From JBBWZH01 sp035544115 (GTDB taxonomy: Bacteria > Actinomycetota > Actinomycetes > Mycobacteriales > CADCTP01), in assembly GCA_963714145.1 (NCBI GenBank), contig OY970235.1, forward strand, positions 1,736,001 through 1,800,000: 64,000 nt of DNA. Reading direction: 5' to 3'. Position 1 is the first letter of the stretch; each line of letters starts with the position of its first letter. Shown in pieces: positions 8,337-16,974 of this stretch. Under the pieces are notes generated by a model. The model was not told the origin of the DNA. It saw only the letters and a program-made list of their open reading frames with translations, and searched no databases. Position numbers and translations under genes: made by a program.

Positions 8337-9712
8337 CGGCCTTCCTTCACGAAGAACCAGCTCTCGAAGGTGGCGCCGCCGGCGCCGGTGCCGGACGTCC
8401 ACGGGCCGATCCCGCCCGGCGGCGTCAGGCAGAACCTGGGCGGCTCGTCGTCGTGGTCGTGGTCATGGTCATGGCCGTGGTCGTCCGGCGGCCGCCGCCG
8501 GTCCGGCGGCTCGATCTCGTCGCTGTCCCGTACGTCCGCGCCGTCCTCGACGTCCCGGTCGTGACCGTCGTGATCGTGCCCGTCGTGATCGTGACCGTCG
8601 TGGTCGTGGTGCTGGTGGATCAGCGGCACCAGGCCGCCGACGTGCGTGCCGTCGACCGGCCGGCAGCAGCGGTCGAGGATGAATGCGGTCCGCACCGTGA
8701 TCAGTACCCGGTCGCGGTCCTGCGGCGACTCGCGGGTCAGCTGCTTGAACCGGAACTCGCGGGTGAACTCCTCCGCCGGCAGGCCGCGGAACGCGCCGCC
8801 CATGAAGTACGTGCCGGCGTTGCGGCCAGGGCCGCCCTCGATCACCTGCACGTCGACCACGCCGCGGCGCAGGCTGCCGGTGTGCACGTCGTCGGAGAAC
8901 CGGACCACCAGCCCGCCGTCCTCGTCGTGGGTGCCGAGCAGCCGCTCCGCCTCCTGCACGGTGTACGTGTGGCCGTGGATCCAGTTGATCCCGGTGATCA
9001 CGGTCGGCACCCGCCGGCCGAACGGGCGCCGGATCTCCTGGTGGATCTGCCCCGCTTCGACGGGATGGTGGAACCGGACGTCGTCGATCCGGGCCAGCCA
9101 CAGCACGCCCTGGTCGCAGCCGTCCCCGCAGGACTCGCAGATGTCGCAGCGCCGGTCCGGGGTCGGCCGCCTGGTCGTGACGTGCAGCGCGAACGTCTCC
9201 TGGGTGTAGCCGGGCTGGGTGTCCGGCCCGTCACCGCCGTCGTCGAACACGACCCGGGTCGGCTCCACCGCCCGCTCGCGGTACGAGACGCCGAGCCACA
9301 GCGGCACCGGGTGCCGCGGCAGCTCGTCCCGCTCGGCCAGTGGCAGCGCCGCCCACAGGTCGATCTCGCAGCCGCCCCGGACCAGGACCTCGTTGCCGTG
9401 GCAGTCCACCCCCAGGCCGGCGGTCAGGCGCACCGTCGCCAGCCGCGGCCGGTGCTCGCCGTGCTCGCCGTGCTGGCCATGCTCGCCGGGCTGGTCCGGC
9501 TGGTCCGGCTCGCAGCCGGGCGGCGCCGGCACCGGCTCGACGTGCAGGCCGCAGGCCACGCCGAAGCCGAGCAGGGCACGCATCCGGAGCTTGAGCTTGT
9601 CCCGGACGTAGTCCTGCTCGCGCTGGAAGTCGCGGGCGCCGAGGCCCTGCCCGGTGAAGTACCGCAACCGCCGCAGGTCCGGGGCATCGAACCGGGTCGG
9701 TGTCTGTGTCAT
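8333..9712 (-). CDS. eCIS paralogue trio member with His-Asp repeat region
   Basis: The protein has 459 aa with an ATG start at 9712. The trio domain is near the N-terminus (RYFTGQGLGARDF, LGFGVACGLHV, GLGVDCHGNEVLV). It contains a Cys cluster, CDICESCGDGCDQG. Near residues 365-430 there is a HDHDGHD repeat tract and a second HDHDHDHD run, which look metal-binding. The C-terminus ends in TFESWFFVKEGR. It follows tail protein I after a 34-bp gap with a GAGAGGA ribosome site. Function is unknown; a metal-dependent fibre or adaptor is the best guess. Confidence 0.75.
   Translation of the reverse strand: MTQTPTRFDAPDLRRLRYFTGQGLGARDFQREQDYVRDKLKLRMRALLGFGVACGLHVEPVPAPPGCEPDQPDQPGEHGQHGEHGEHRPRLATVRLTAGLGVDCHGNEVLVRGGCEIDLWAALPLAERDELPRHPVPLWLGVSYRERAVEPTRVVFDDGGDGPDTQPGYTQETFALHVTTRRPTPDRRCDICESCGDGCDQGVLWLARIDDVRFHHPVEAGQIHQEIRRPFGRRVPTVITGINWIHGHTYTVQEAERLLGTHDEDGGLVVRFSDDVHTGSLRRGVVDVQVIEGGPGRNAGTYFMGGAFRGLPAEEFTREFRFKQLTRESPQDRDRVLITVRTAFILDRCCRPVDGTHVGGLVPLIHQHHDHDGHDHDGHDHDGHDRDVEDGADVRDSDEIEPPDRRRPPDDHGHDHDHDHDDEPPRFCLTPPGGIGPWTSGTGAGGATFESWFFVKEGR
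8440..8620. repeat. Short tandem repeat encoding His-Asp tract
   Basis: Imperfect repeats of the gtcgtgatcgtg type, in two blocks separated by about 70 bp, encode the HDHDGHD tract of the first trio protein on the minus strand. Copy number of such short repeats can vary between strains. Confidence 0.7.
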
Positions 9713-9746
9713 TGCTGGTCCTCTCGTCGTTCCCGATCCGGTTCCG

Positions 9747-11708
9747 TCACCACGCGATGGTCTGTACGCCGACCACGGCCCCGACCGGCGCGCCGATCCG
9801 CGGCCCGCGCGGGCCCGGCCGCAGCACGCTGGAGCGGCCGAGCCGGGCGGCCTGGGTGCGGCCGCCCGCGCCGGGCGCGGGGCCGAGCAGCGGCGCCGGC
9901 AGCGGTACGAACGCGGTGTCCACGCCGACCGTCGACCGCACCCCGACCACCAGGCCGAAGCCGCCGACCCGGACGCTGCCAGCGGTGTGCGCCGGGGCCT
10001 GCCGGCTGACCAGCCGGGTCAGCGCGGCCGCCGGCCCGGGCGCCAGCGAGCCGGGTGGCAGCGTGAGCCGGAACCGGTACGCGTGCGCGGCCAGCGGGTC
10101 ACCGCCCGGGTCGCCGTAGCCGTGCAGCGGGGCCCGGCCCAGCGGCGAGCCGCCGACCCCGCCGGCGCCGGCCAGCCGCACCCGGGCGGCGGCCCGGCCG
10201 AACAGCCGGCCGGTGCCGAGCCGGGAGTGCCCGCCGACGGTGACCCAGTTGCGCTCGGCGGCCAGCTCGGCCAGCACCGGCTCGACGCCGGTGACGATCT
10301 CGACGATCGTGCGCAGCGCGGCCGGTGTGCCGCGGCGCCGGTAGAGGTCGCCGGCGGCGAGCAGCAGCCGGCGGCGTACGTCCGGGCTCCAGCCGGCCTC
10401 GAACGACTGCCCGATCAACCCGCCCAGCCAGGTCAGTACGCCGTCGGGCACGCCGGCGGCGTCCAGCAGCGCCGGGTGCCGCTCGATCGCCCTGTCCACA
10501 TTGGACAGTGAGGTGTCGAACAGGGACAGGAACCGCTCGGTGAAGTCCTCCGCGGCCGGCTCCTGCAGGTACGCGGCCGGCAGCAGGTCGGCGCTGGTGG
10601 CGCGCGGGAAGTCGAGCCGGACCCGGCGTACCACCGGGGTGGCGGTGCCGTCGCCGGCCAGCGCCAGCCGCAGCCGCAGGTGCCGGCCCGGCGGCTGGTC
10701 GACCAGGAAGTCGAGGATGCCGGCCGGCACCCGCTGCCAGTCCCGCGGATCGGGCGCGGCGCCCGGCTCGCCGTCCTCGGTCACGGTGACCGCGATCGCC
10801 AGCATGGTTCCGGCGGGGACGTCGGCGTCGAGGCTGACCCGGTGCCAGCGGCAGCGGGACAGGCCGCTGTCGATCGGCTCGGTGGTCAGCTCGCCGGCGG
10901 TGACCCAGCGCGGCGACCGCGGCCGGTCGGCCAGCGGCGCGCCGGCCCAGGTGAAGCAGAGCTCGGCCGGGTCGCCGTCCGGGCCCCGCTCGCGCAGGCA
11001 GAAGCCGGCCTCCCAGGTGGCGACCAGGTTGCTCGCCGGCAGCGCGGCGGCCAGGTCGGCCGGGGTGGCCGGCTCGAACGGGTGGTGGCCCAGCCGGCCG
11101 CGGCTCAGGTGCAGGCCGTCGGTGTCCTCGGTGAGCAGCCAGCCGGTGTGGTCGCGGTCCAGCCGCAGGCCGATCACCTCGCCGGGGGCGCCGCTGCGGA
11201 CCCGGCCGCGCGGCGTCCCGTCCCGGTCGTACCGCCACAGGTCGGTGCTGCCGGCCCGGCTCACCACCAGCTCGCCGTCGCGGGCGACCGCGACCAGGCG
11301 CGCGCCCGGGACCTCGATGACCGCGGCGAGGTGGTCGCCGTCGCGGGACCAGAGCAGCACCCGGTCGGTGTCCACCACGGCCAGCCAGTGCCCGCCGGTG
11401 GCGATCGCGACCGGCGCCCGGGCCAGGTCGGCCGGGTCGCCGACCAGCCGGACCGGCTGCCAGGTGCCGGTGCAGGCGTCGTGCCGCAGCACGGCCGGCG
11501 ACAGGAGATACCAGCTCCCGGCCCGCTTAGCCGCGGCCAGCCGCGGGTCGGGGAACCAGGGCAGCAGGTCCTGCCGGTCCAGCCCGCCGGTCGCCGCGCC
11601 GGTCCGGGCCAGCGTGACGCCGCCGGGGTCGGTGAAGCCGTCCAGGCCGGTGACGTCCAGCGGCTGCCAGCCGACGTACGCGTCGAGCAGCCGGAACGTG
11701 GCGGTCAT
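9747..11708 (-). CDS. Phage tail protein I-like baseplate protein
   Basis: The chosen ATG at 11708 overlaps the stop of a 29-codon mini-ORF and has a GGAGG ribosome site. The 653-aa protein has a beta-rich N-terminal half (WRYDRDGTP and repeated blade-like strands). Its C-terminal half carries the tail_P2_I signature: FTERFLSLFDTSLSNVDRAIERHP split by LLDAAGVPDGVLTWLGGLIG and RRRLLLAAGDLYRRRGTP. Such proteins join baseplate wedges to fibres in contractile tails. It sits between the baseplate-J-like genes and the fibre-like trio, as expected. Confidence 0.88.
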   Translation of the reverse strand: MTATFRLLDAYVGWQPLDVTGLDGFTDPGGVTLARTGAATGGLDRQDLLPWFPDPRLAAAKRAGSWYLLSPAVLRHDACTGTWQPVRLVGDPADLARAPVAIATGGHWLAVVDTDRVLLWSRDGDHLAAVIEVPGARLVAVARDGELVVSRAGSTDLWRYDRDGTPRGRVRSGAPGEVIGLRLDRDHTGWLLTEDTDGLHLSRGRLGHHPFEPATPADLAAALPASNLVATWEAGFCLRERGPDGDPAELCFTWAGAPLADRPRSPRWVTAGELTTEPIDSGLSRCRWHRVSLDADVPAGTMLAIAVTVTEDGEPGAAPDPRDWQRVPAGILDFLVDQPPGRHLRLRLALAGDGTATPVVRRVRLDFPRATSADLLPAAYLQEPAAEDFTERFLSLFDTSLSNVDRAIERHPALLDAAGVPDGVLTWLGGLIGQSFEAGWSPDVRRRLLLAAGDLYRRRGTPAALRTIVEIVTGVEPVLAELAAERNWVTVGGHSRLGTGRLFGRAAARVRLAGAGGVGGSPLGRAPLHGYGDPGGDPLAAHAYRFRLTLPPGSLAPGPAAALTRLVSRQAPAHTAGSVRVGGFGLVVGVRSTVGVDTAFVPLPAPLLGPAPGAGGRTQAARLGRSSVLRPGPRGPRIGAPVGAVVGVQTIAW

Positions 11709-11794
11709 GAGCCGGCCTCCGGAGTGAGCATCGCAGCGAGCGCCAGCGAGCGAGGAGCGGAGCGAAGGGGGCCGGCGGGGGGCATGGCGGTCAT
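11705..11794 (-). repeat. MIRU-like mini-ORF element, copy 1
   Basis: A 29-codon ORF (MTA...LRS...LALAAM.TPE) fills the space between two baseplate genes exactly. Its ATG overlaps the upstream TGA (ATGA at 11794-11791), and its TGA overlaps the downstream ATG (ATGA at 11708-11705). A second copy with the same peptide pattern and the same double overlap lies at 32196-32276 in an unrelated operon. The design matches mycobacterial interspersed repetitive units. The Shine-Dalgarno site for the next gene (GGAGG) lies inside the element, so it could keep translation coupled. Whether the peptide is functional is unknown. Confidence 0.7.
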
Positions 11795-13854
11795 GCCGCA
11801 CCCCCGACGACGGTGCCGACCGGCACCGGGATCAGCAGCGGCCGGTCCGGCCACAGCAGCGCGGTCGGCGCCAGCGCCTGGTCCGTGCACGCCGGCACCC
11901 GTACGCCGTCGACGACCAACCCGAGGCGCGGCACCGCGAGCACACCGTCCAGCCGCAGCAGCTGCCGGGTCAGGGCGACGCTCCGGATCGTCCCGCCGAA
12001 CGGCCAGCCACCGCCGTCCTCCCCGCCGGCGACCGGATCCAGGTACGTGGTGAGCGCGGTCGAGGCCGCCTGCAGCACGTCGGCCCGCTCGGCGTCGGGG
12101 TCGAGCACCAGCCACGCCTCCACCCGCACCCGGGCGTACCGCGGCGCCGCGGTCACCACCCGCACGCCGACCGGCGCGACCGTCGCGGTCAGGTGGTCCG
12201 CGACCGCCTGCAGGGTCGCCGAGCTCGGCAGTGGCGGCGTGGTCGGGTCCAGCACCGGCGGTACGACCAGCACGCCGACCGTGCCGGGCGCGGGCGTGCC
12301 GGGGTGCGCCACGTCCAGCCCCGGGAAGCCCTGCGCGCGGGCCACCTCGGCGCCGGGCGCGCGCAGCGCCAGCAGGCCGTAGTCGGCCGCCGCCACCGCC
12401 CGGCCGCGGGCCCGCAGCTGCGCGGCGCCGCGGCGGAGCGCGGCCGGCTGGGGTTCGGCGTCCGCGCCGCCGACAGCCGGCGCCGGGTTGGTCACCGCAG
12501 TGACGAACGGCAGCGAGGTGACCAGCGCGTTGACGGCGCCGGCCGCGACCCGCCCGGCCGCGCCGCCGCCGACCTGGTAGGTCACCGCCCGCACGGTGCG
12601 GAACCCGGGGCGGACGACCCGGCCGTGGACGCCGTCGCCGAACGTCACGATGCCGGTCTCGTGGTCGACGGTGAACACGCGCTCGTCCGGCCCGCGCCCG
12701 GCCAGGCTCTCCACCTCGCGCCAGAGCGGGGTGTCGGCCGGTGCCGGGTCGACCAGGTCGGTGTCGTCGTCGACGGCCAGCCGGATGCTGCCGGGCACGA
12801 TCGGCACCCGGCTCAGCCGCAGCCGGGTGCGCCCGTCGGCCGGCGCGCCCGGCACCTGCTCCAGCGCCTCGTTCCGGATCGTGCGCACCGCCGCGGCCGG
12901 CACCATGTTCAGCCGCAGCCCGGTGAGCACCGGCGGCACCGCGTACTCGCCGTGAGACAGCGACACCCGCAGCCAGCGCACGCCGGCGGCCGGGCCGCTG
13001 CCCGGAGTGGACGGCCGCCAGCCGCCGGGCAGCCGCAGCTCGACCACGCCGGTGTGGCGCAGCGAGTCGGTGCCGTCCCGGGTCACGTCCACCGGCCGGA
13101 GCCGGTCGCCGTCGAGCAGGTCCCAGCGCAGCAGCGGGGCCGGCGGCGGCGGTACGGACGGGCCGCCGGCCGAGCCGGGCGACGGCACGGGCGCCTCGGT
13201 CACCTGCACGCCCAGCGACAGCGCCGGGAACGGCCCGGCCGCGGCGCTCACGCTCAGCCCGATCCAGAGCGCGTTGCCCGGTCGGGGCCGGTCGCCGAGC
13301 GCCACCACCGGCCCGCTCGGCCCGGCGGCGCCCACGCTGACCGGCTGCCGCCGGCCGGCCTCCTCCACCACCAGCAGCCGCAGCGCGGCCGGGGTCGCCC
13401 ACAGGTCGTCGGCGGTCTCGAAGATCACTTGGTCGCCCTGTCCGCCGGCCGGCTGCGCGCCGGCCTGGTACCCGGCCGGGACCAGGACCGACCGGCCGTC
13501 CGGCGGGGTCACGGTGAACTGCAGCAGCGCGGCCGCCGGCGTCGGCGGCAGCGGCTCGATCCCGGCCAGCTGCAGCTCGGTCACCAGCAGCTTCTCCGGC
13601 AGCCGGTTCACCCGGGTCAGCACCGGGGCGAGCAGGGTGCCGAACAGCGCCACCAGGGCGGTGCCAGCGTCGGCCCGGTCCGGGTTGGTCCAGTCCGGGG
13701 TGTAGCCGGGGATGCGGTCGCGGACCGCCGCGCGCGCGTCGTCGCGGGAGGCGTCGACCAGCTCGGGCTGGACGCCGCTCGGCCCGGGTCCGGGCACGGT
13801 CCGGCGGGCGCCGCGGCCCTCCGCGTCCCGCCCCCACCAGGCTGGTTCGGTCAT
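11791..13854 (-). CDS. Second baseplate-J-like assembly protein
   Basis: The ATG at 13854 overlaps the stop of the preceding gene (ATGA). The protein has 687 aa and starts MTEPAWWGRDAEG. It has the features of putative baseplate assembly proteins of eCIS loci: an N-terminal wedge segment (RDRIPGYTPDWTNP), a FTVDHETGIVTFGDGVHGR motif, and a C-terminal baseplate-J-like part (FPGLDVAHPGTPAPGTV, LTATVAPVGVRVV). It is a diverged relative of the next upstream gene. The pair probably forms the wedge heteromer (Afp11/Afp12-like). Confidence 0.88.
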   Translation of the reverse strand: MTEPAWWGRDAEGRGARRTVPGPGPSGVQPELVDASRDDARAAVRDRIPGYTPDWTNPDRADAGTALVALFGTLLAPVLTRVNRLPEKLLVTELQLAGIEPLPPTPAAALLQFTVTPPDGRSVLVPAGYQAGAQPAGGQGDQVIFETADDLWATPAALRLLVVEEAGRRQPVSVGAAGPSGPVVALGDRPRPGNALWIGLSVSAAAGPFPALSLGVQVTEAPVPSPGSAGGPSVPPPPAPLLRWDLLDGDRLRPVDVTRDGTDSLRHTGVVELRLPGGWRPSTPGSGPAAGVRWLRVSLSHGEYAVPPVLTGLRLNMVPAAAVRTIRNEALEQVPGAPADGRTRLRLSRVPIVPGSIRLAVDDDTDLVDPAPADTPLWREVESLAGRGPDERVFTVDHETGIVTFGDGVHGRVVRPGFRTVRAVTYQVGGGAAGRVAAGAVNALVTSLPFVTAVTNPAPAVGGADAEPQPAALRRGAAQLRARGRAVAAADYGLLALRAPGAEVARAQGFPGLDVAHPGTPAPGTVGVLVVPPVLDPTTPPLPSSATLQAVADHLTATVAPVGVRVVTAAPRYARVRVEAWLVLDPDAERADVLQAASTALTTYLDPVAGGEDGGGWPFGGTIRSVALTRQLLRLDGVLAVPRLGLVVDGVRVPACTDQALAPTALLWPDRPLLIPVPVGTVVGGAA

Positions 13855-15875
13855 GACGGTCCTTCCCCCGGCTGCCCGGCGACGGTCCGGACCCGGACGA
13901 GGCCGAGCGCGGGGAGCCGCCCCGGCCCGAGTGCCACGTCGTCGCAGCCGCCCGCGGGGGCGGCACCGTCCAGCCCGATCGCGACCCGCTCGACCGCGGC
14001 CCGGTCGCCCAGCGCCAGTTGCGCCGCCCGCAGCAGCCCCGACGGCCGCAGCGGGTCGCCGAACGGCCAGCCCTCGCCGTCCGGACCGCCGCGCAGCGGG
14101 TCCAGGAACCGGCGCAGCGCGGTCCGGATCGCCGCCCGCACCGCGGCCGGGTCGGCCGGCCCGCCGCTCACCTCGACCAGCAGCGCGACCTGCCGGTACG
14201 CCGGCGGCCGCACGAACACCTCGGTGCCTATCAGCCGCGCGTCGGCGAGCCGGGCCCGGACCGCGCGCACCGCGCCGGGATCGGGCAGCAGCACCGGCGT
14301 GTACCCGGGATCGGCCAGCGCCGCCTCCGGCTCCGGCACCCCCGGCACGATCCGTACCGTCACCGCGCCGGGCACGCTCGCGCACGGGTAGCCCGGGTGC
14401 TCGCCGATCCCCACGTAGGCGCGGGCGATCGCCACGCCCGGCGTGGTGACCGCGAGCTCGGCGAAGTCGGCCGCGGTCACGGCCCGGGTCACCTCGGCCA
14501 GCGAGTCGCCGATCCGGGTCCGGACCGCGGCGATGCTCTCCGCCTCCTGGCCGCCCAGCGCCGGCACCACGTTGGCGGCCGACACGACCAGCCCGGGGTC
14601 CACATCGGACGGACTGCCGTCGCGGATCGGCAGCCAGTTGCCGGTCTGCCCGCCGTTCCCGGCGATCCCGCCGCCGATGGCGTACGTGACCGCCACGACC
14701 GGCTCGCCGCCGGCATCGTCGAGCACCGGGATCGCGCCGTTGCGGCCGTCGCCGAAGCGGACGGCGCCGTCGGTCCGGTCCACCGTGAACACCCGGTCCG
14801 CCGGCCCGGTGAAGGTGAAGTCCGGCACCGCGGCCCAATCCCGGCCCACGCCGTCCCGGACCAGCCGCACGTCCGCGTCGAGCAGCAGTCCGCGCGCGCC
14901 GGGCAGGTCCAGCCGCTGGCGGGGCAGCCGCAGCCAGGCGCGCAACTGGTCGGCCAGGTCCGCGTCGGTGACGGTCAGAACGCGCCGGTGCCGGGCCACG
15001 GCTACGTTCGCGGCGAGCTGGACCAGCGTCGGGGGAGTGGAGTACGTCGCCGCCGCGGTCGAGATCCGCAGCCCGTACGCCGCCGGTACGTCCTCCGTAC
15101 CGCCCTCGCACCAGGCCTCCGGCAGCGGCACCCGTACCACGCCCGACCGGCGCAGCCCGGCCGTACCGTCCTCGACGGATTCCACTGTGGACACATCCGT
15201 CCCGTCCGGGCGGAACCAGGTCCAGGTCAGTGCCGCCGGCGCCGGTACGTCGGGCACCGCCGACGGCAGCCACGACGCCGGCACCGGCGACGTGAGCCCG
15301 AACAGCAGCGACACCGCGGCACCGGCGGCCGGCCGGACCGCCGGGTCGAGCGGGAGCACGAGGCGCACCTCGGCCGCGACCCCGCCGTCCGGCCCGAGCC
15401 GGGACAGCAGCGGCACCGGCCGCCCGGCGCGCAGGTCCGCGCTGCGGTCCACGCCGCCGGCGAAGACCTGCACCTGATCGTCCACCACGGGCAGCACCGT
15501 CGCCGGCGCGTCCACCGTGAACGCCACCTGTTGCAGCGGATCGCGCGCGAACGCCGCACCCGCCGGCACCACCGCGGCCGGCACCCCGTCCTGCGCCGCC
15601 GCCAGCCGCAGCACCGTCGCCGCCGGCACGGCCGCGGCCGGCGCCGGCAGCCCGAGCAGCCGCAGCACCGCGAGGACCAACTCGTCGGTCACCTGGTCCA
15701 GCTCGTACAGCCGCTGCTCGAGCAGGTACGCGAACAGCTCGAGCACGGTGACGCCCGGGTCGACCGGGGCATGCAGGGTCCAGATGCCGTCGGACTCGGC
15801 CGGGACGCGACGCAGGATCGCGTCCATCATCTGCTGCCAGGTGATGTCGTCCAGCACGGGTGGTTGCAGCGTCAC
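13851..15875 (-). CDS. Baseplate-J-like assembly protein (Afp11/Pvc11-like)
   Basis: The 674-aa protein starts with GTG overlapping the gp25 stop. The N-terminus has PGVTVLELFAYLLEQRLYEL, typical of wedge proteins that pack against gp25. A FTVDRTDGAVRFGDGRNG motif follows, and the C-terminal part has the baseplate-J signature region (RAVTAADFAELAVTTPGVAIARAY split over two turns). It forms part of the wedge that triggers sheath contraction in related systems. Confidence 0.9.
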   Translation of the reverse strand: MTLQPPVLDDITWQQMMDAILRRVPAESDGIWTLHAPVDPGVTVLELFAYLLEQRLYELDQVTDELVLAVLRLLGLPAPAAAVPAATVLRLAAAQDGVPAAVVPAGAAFARDPLQQVAFTVDAPATVLPVVDDQVQVFAGGVDRSADLRAGRPVPLLSRLGPDGGVAAEVRLVLPLDPAVRPAAGAAVSLLFGLTSPVPASWLPSAVPDVPAPAALTWTWFRPDGTDVSTVESVEDGTAGLRRSGVVRVPLPEAWCEGGTEDVPAAYGLRISTAAATYSTPPTLVQLAANVAVARHRRVLTVTDADLADQLRAWLRLPRQRLDLPGARGLLLDADVRLVRDGVGRDWAAVPDFTFTGPADRVFTVDRTDGAVRFGDGRNGAIPVLDDAGGEPVVAVTYAIGGGIAGNGGQTGNWLPIRDGSPSDVDPGLVVSAANVVPALGGQEAESIAAVRTRIGDSLAEVTRAVTAADFAELAVTTPGVAIARAYVGIGEHPGYPCASVPGAVTVRIVPGVPEPEAALADPGYTPVLLPDPGAVRAVRARLADARLIGTEVFVRPPAYRQVALLVEVSGGPADPAAVRAAIRTALRRFLDPLRGGPDGEGWPFGDPLRPSGLLRAAQLALGDRAAVERVAIGLDGAAPAGGCDDVALGPGRLPALGLVRVRTVAGQPGEGPS

Positions 15876-16276
15876 GCCGGCCCCCCGGTGAGCGCCAGGT
15901 AGAACGGGAACACCAGGTTGGCCTTCGTGTTGGTGCGGCGGATCCGGTACACCACCGAGACCGTCACCCGGGACTCGTCGCCGGGCACCGTCTCGGCCCG
16001 CACGTCGTCCAGGTCGACCCGCGGCTCGAACCGCACCACCGCCTCCCGGATCGACGCCTCCAGGTCGCGCAGGTTCTGCCCGCTGCCCGGCGCGAACACC
16101 AGCTGCGGCGCCCGGGTGCCGAGGTCGGGCCGCATCACCCGCTCGCCCAGCGCGGTCAGCAGCAGCGCCCGCAGGCAGTGCTCGATGCTCTCCGGCCCCA
16201 CCGCGTACGCCAGCCGCCCGGCCTCGTCCGGCAGGATCGGGAACCGCCAGCCGGTGCCCAGGAAGTCGTCGCTCAT
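15872..16276 (-). CDS. gp25-like baseplate wedge protein
   Basis: The 134-aa protein has the GPW/gp25 fold pattern: an N-terminal GTGWRFPILPDE, a central ERVMRPDLGTRAP loop (the conserved R-P-D/E-x-G motif), and a C-terminal beta strand VTVSVVYRI. gp25 connects the baseplate to the first sheath ring. The ATG overlaps the spike gene stop and its own stop overlaps the next start, so translation is coupled on both sides. Confidence 0.93.
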   Translation of the reverse strand: MSDDFLGTGWRFPILPDEAGRLAYAVGPESIEHCLRALLLTALGERVMRPDLGTRAPQLVFAPGSGQNLRDLEASIREAVVRFEPRVDLDDVRAETVPGDESRVTVSVVYRIRRTNTKANLVFPFYLALTGGPA

Positions 16277-16974
16277 ATCGCCGTCACCTCGGTGGCCGCG
16301 CCCACCGGGGGCGGCGGCAGCGCGGGCCCGGTCGCGCCCGGCGAGACCACCGCGTGGGTGTGCGCGGCGAACGAGGACAGCAGCACGGCCTGCGCGGCGC
16401 CGGTGCCCAGCTCGACGCTCGCGCTGTCCAGCTTCACCGAGCCGGCCGACAGCGTGATCGTGCCGCCGGTCGACAGCGTGATGTCACCGTTGCCGGCCAG
16501 CTCGATGCTCGCGCCGGCGGCCGACTCCACCCGTACGGTCTTGCCCGCGTCGTCCAGCTCGACCTTGTGCCCGCCCTTCGACACCACCCGTACGGCGGCC
16601 TGCTCGGGCTTGTCGTCGAAGGTGAGCTGGTGGCCGTGCTTGGTCCGGATCACCTTCTGGTCGGCGCCGCCGACCGGCGCGACCGGCGGCTTGTCCTGGC
16701 GGTTGTAGAGCCCGCCGAGCACGTACGGGTAGCGCATGTCGCCCTGGAAGAAGGCGACGAGCACCTCGTCGTCCTTCTCCGGGACGAACACCGACCCGTA
16801 GCCGTTGCCCGCGTACAGGGTGGCGACCCGGCACCAGTCGCTGACCATGTTGCTGCCGAACCAGTCGAACCGCAGCTTCACCCGGCCCTCGTCGTCCCCG
16901 GCCGCCTGCACCACGATCCCGGTGTAGACGCCGTAGTACCGCCGGTCGGTGCTGCTGGCCCGCGACTCGTCCAT
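16273..16974 (-). CDS. gp5/VgrG-like spike protein with OB fold
   Basis: Starting at the ATG that shares one base with the previous stop (TGATG) gives 233 aa. Residues 12-100 form the OB-fold typical of VgrG/gp5 (YYGVYTGIVV, GRVKLRFDWFG, VPEKDDEVLVAFFQGD, PYVLGGLYN). A short beta-helix stalk follows (IELAGNGDITLSTGG, SGSVKLDS-type repeats), and the end is Pro-rich (PALPPPPVGA). I see no separate PAAR tip gene in the operon. The protein caps the tube and punctures the target membrane in related particles. Confidence 0.92.
   Translation of the reverse strand: MDESRASSTDRRYYGVYTGIVVQAAGDDEGRVKLRFDWFGSNMVSDWCRVATLYAGNGYGSVFVPEKDDEVLVAFFQGDMRYPYVLGGLYNRQDKPPVAPVGGADQKVIRTKHGHQLTFDDKPEQAAVRVVSKGGHKVELDDAGKTVRVESAAGASIELAGNGDITLSTGGTITLSAGSVKLDSASVELGTGAAQAVLLSSFAAHTHAVVSPGATGPALPPPPVGAATEVTAI

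Noticed and set aside
12193..15902. Long plus-strand frames opposite the baseplate genes
   Set aside because: Arg/Pro/Gly/Gln-rich shadow translations without motifs.
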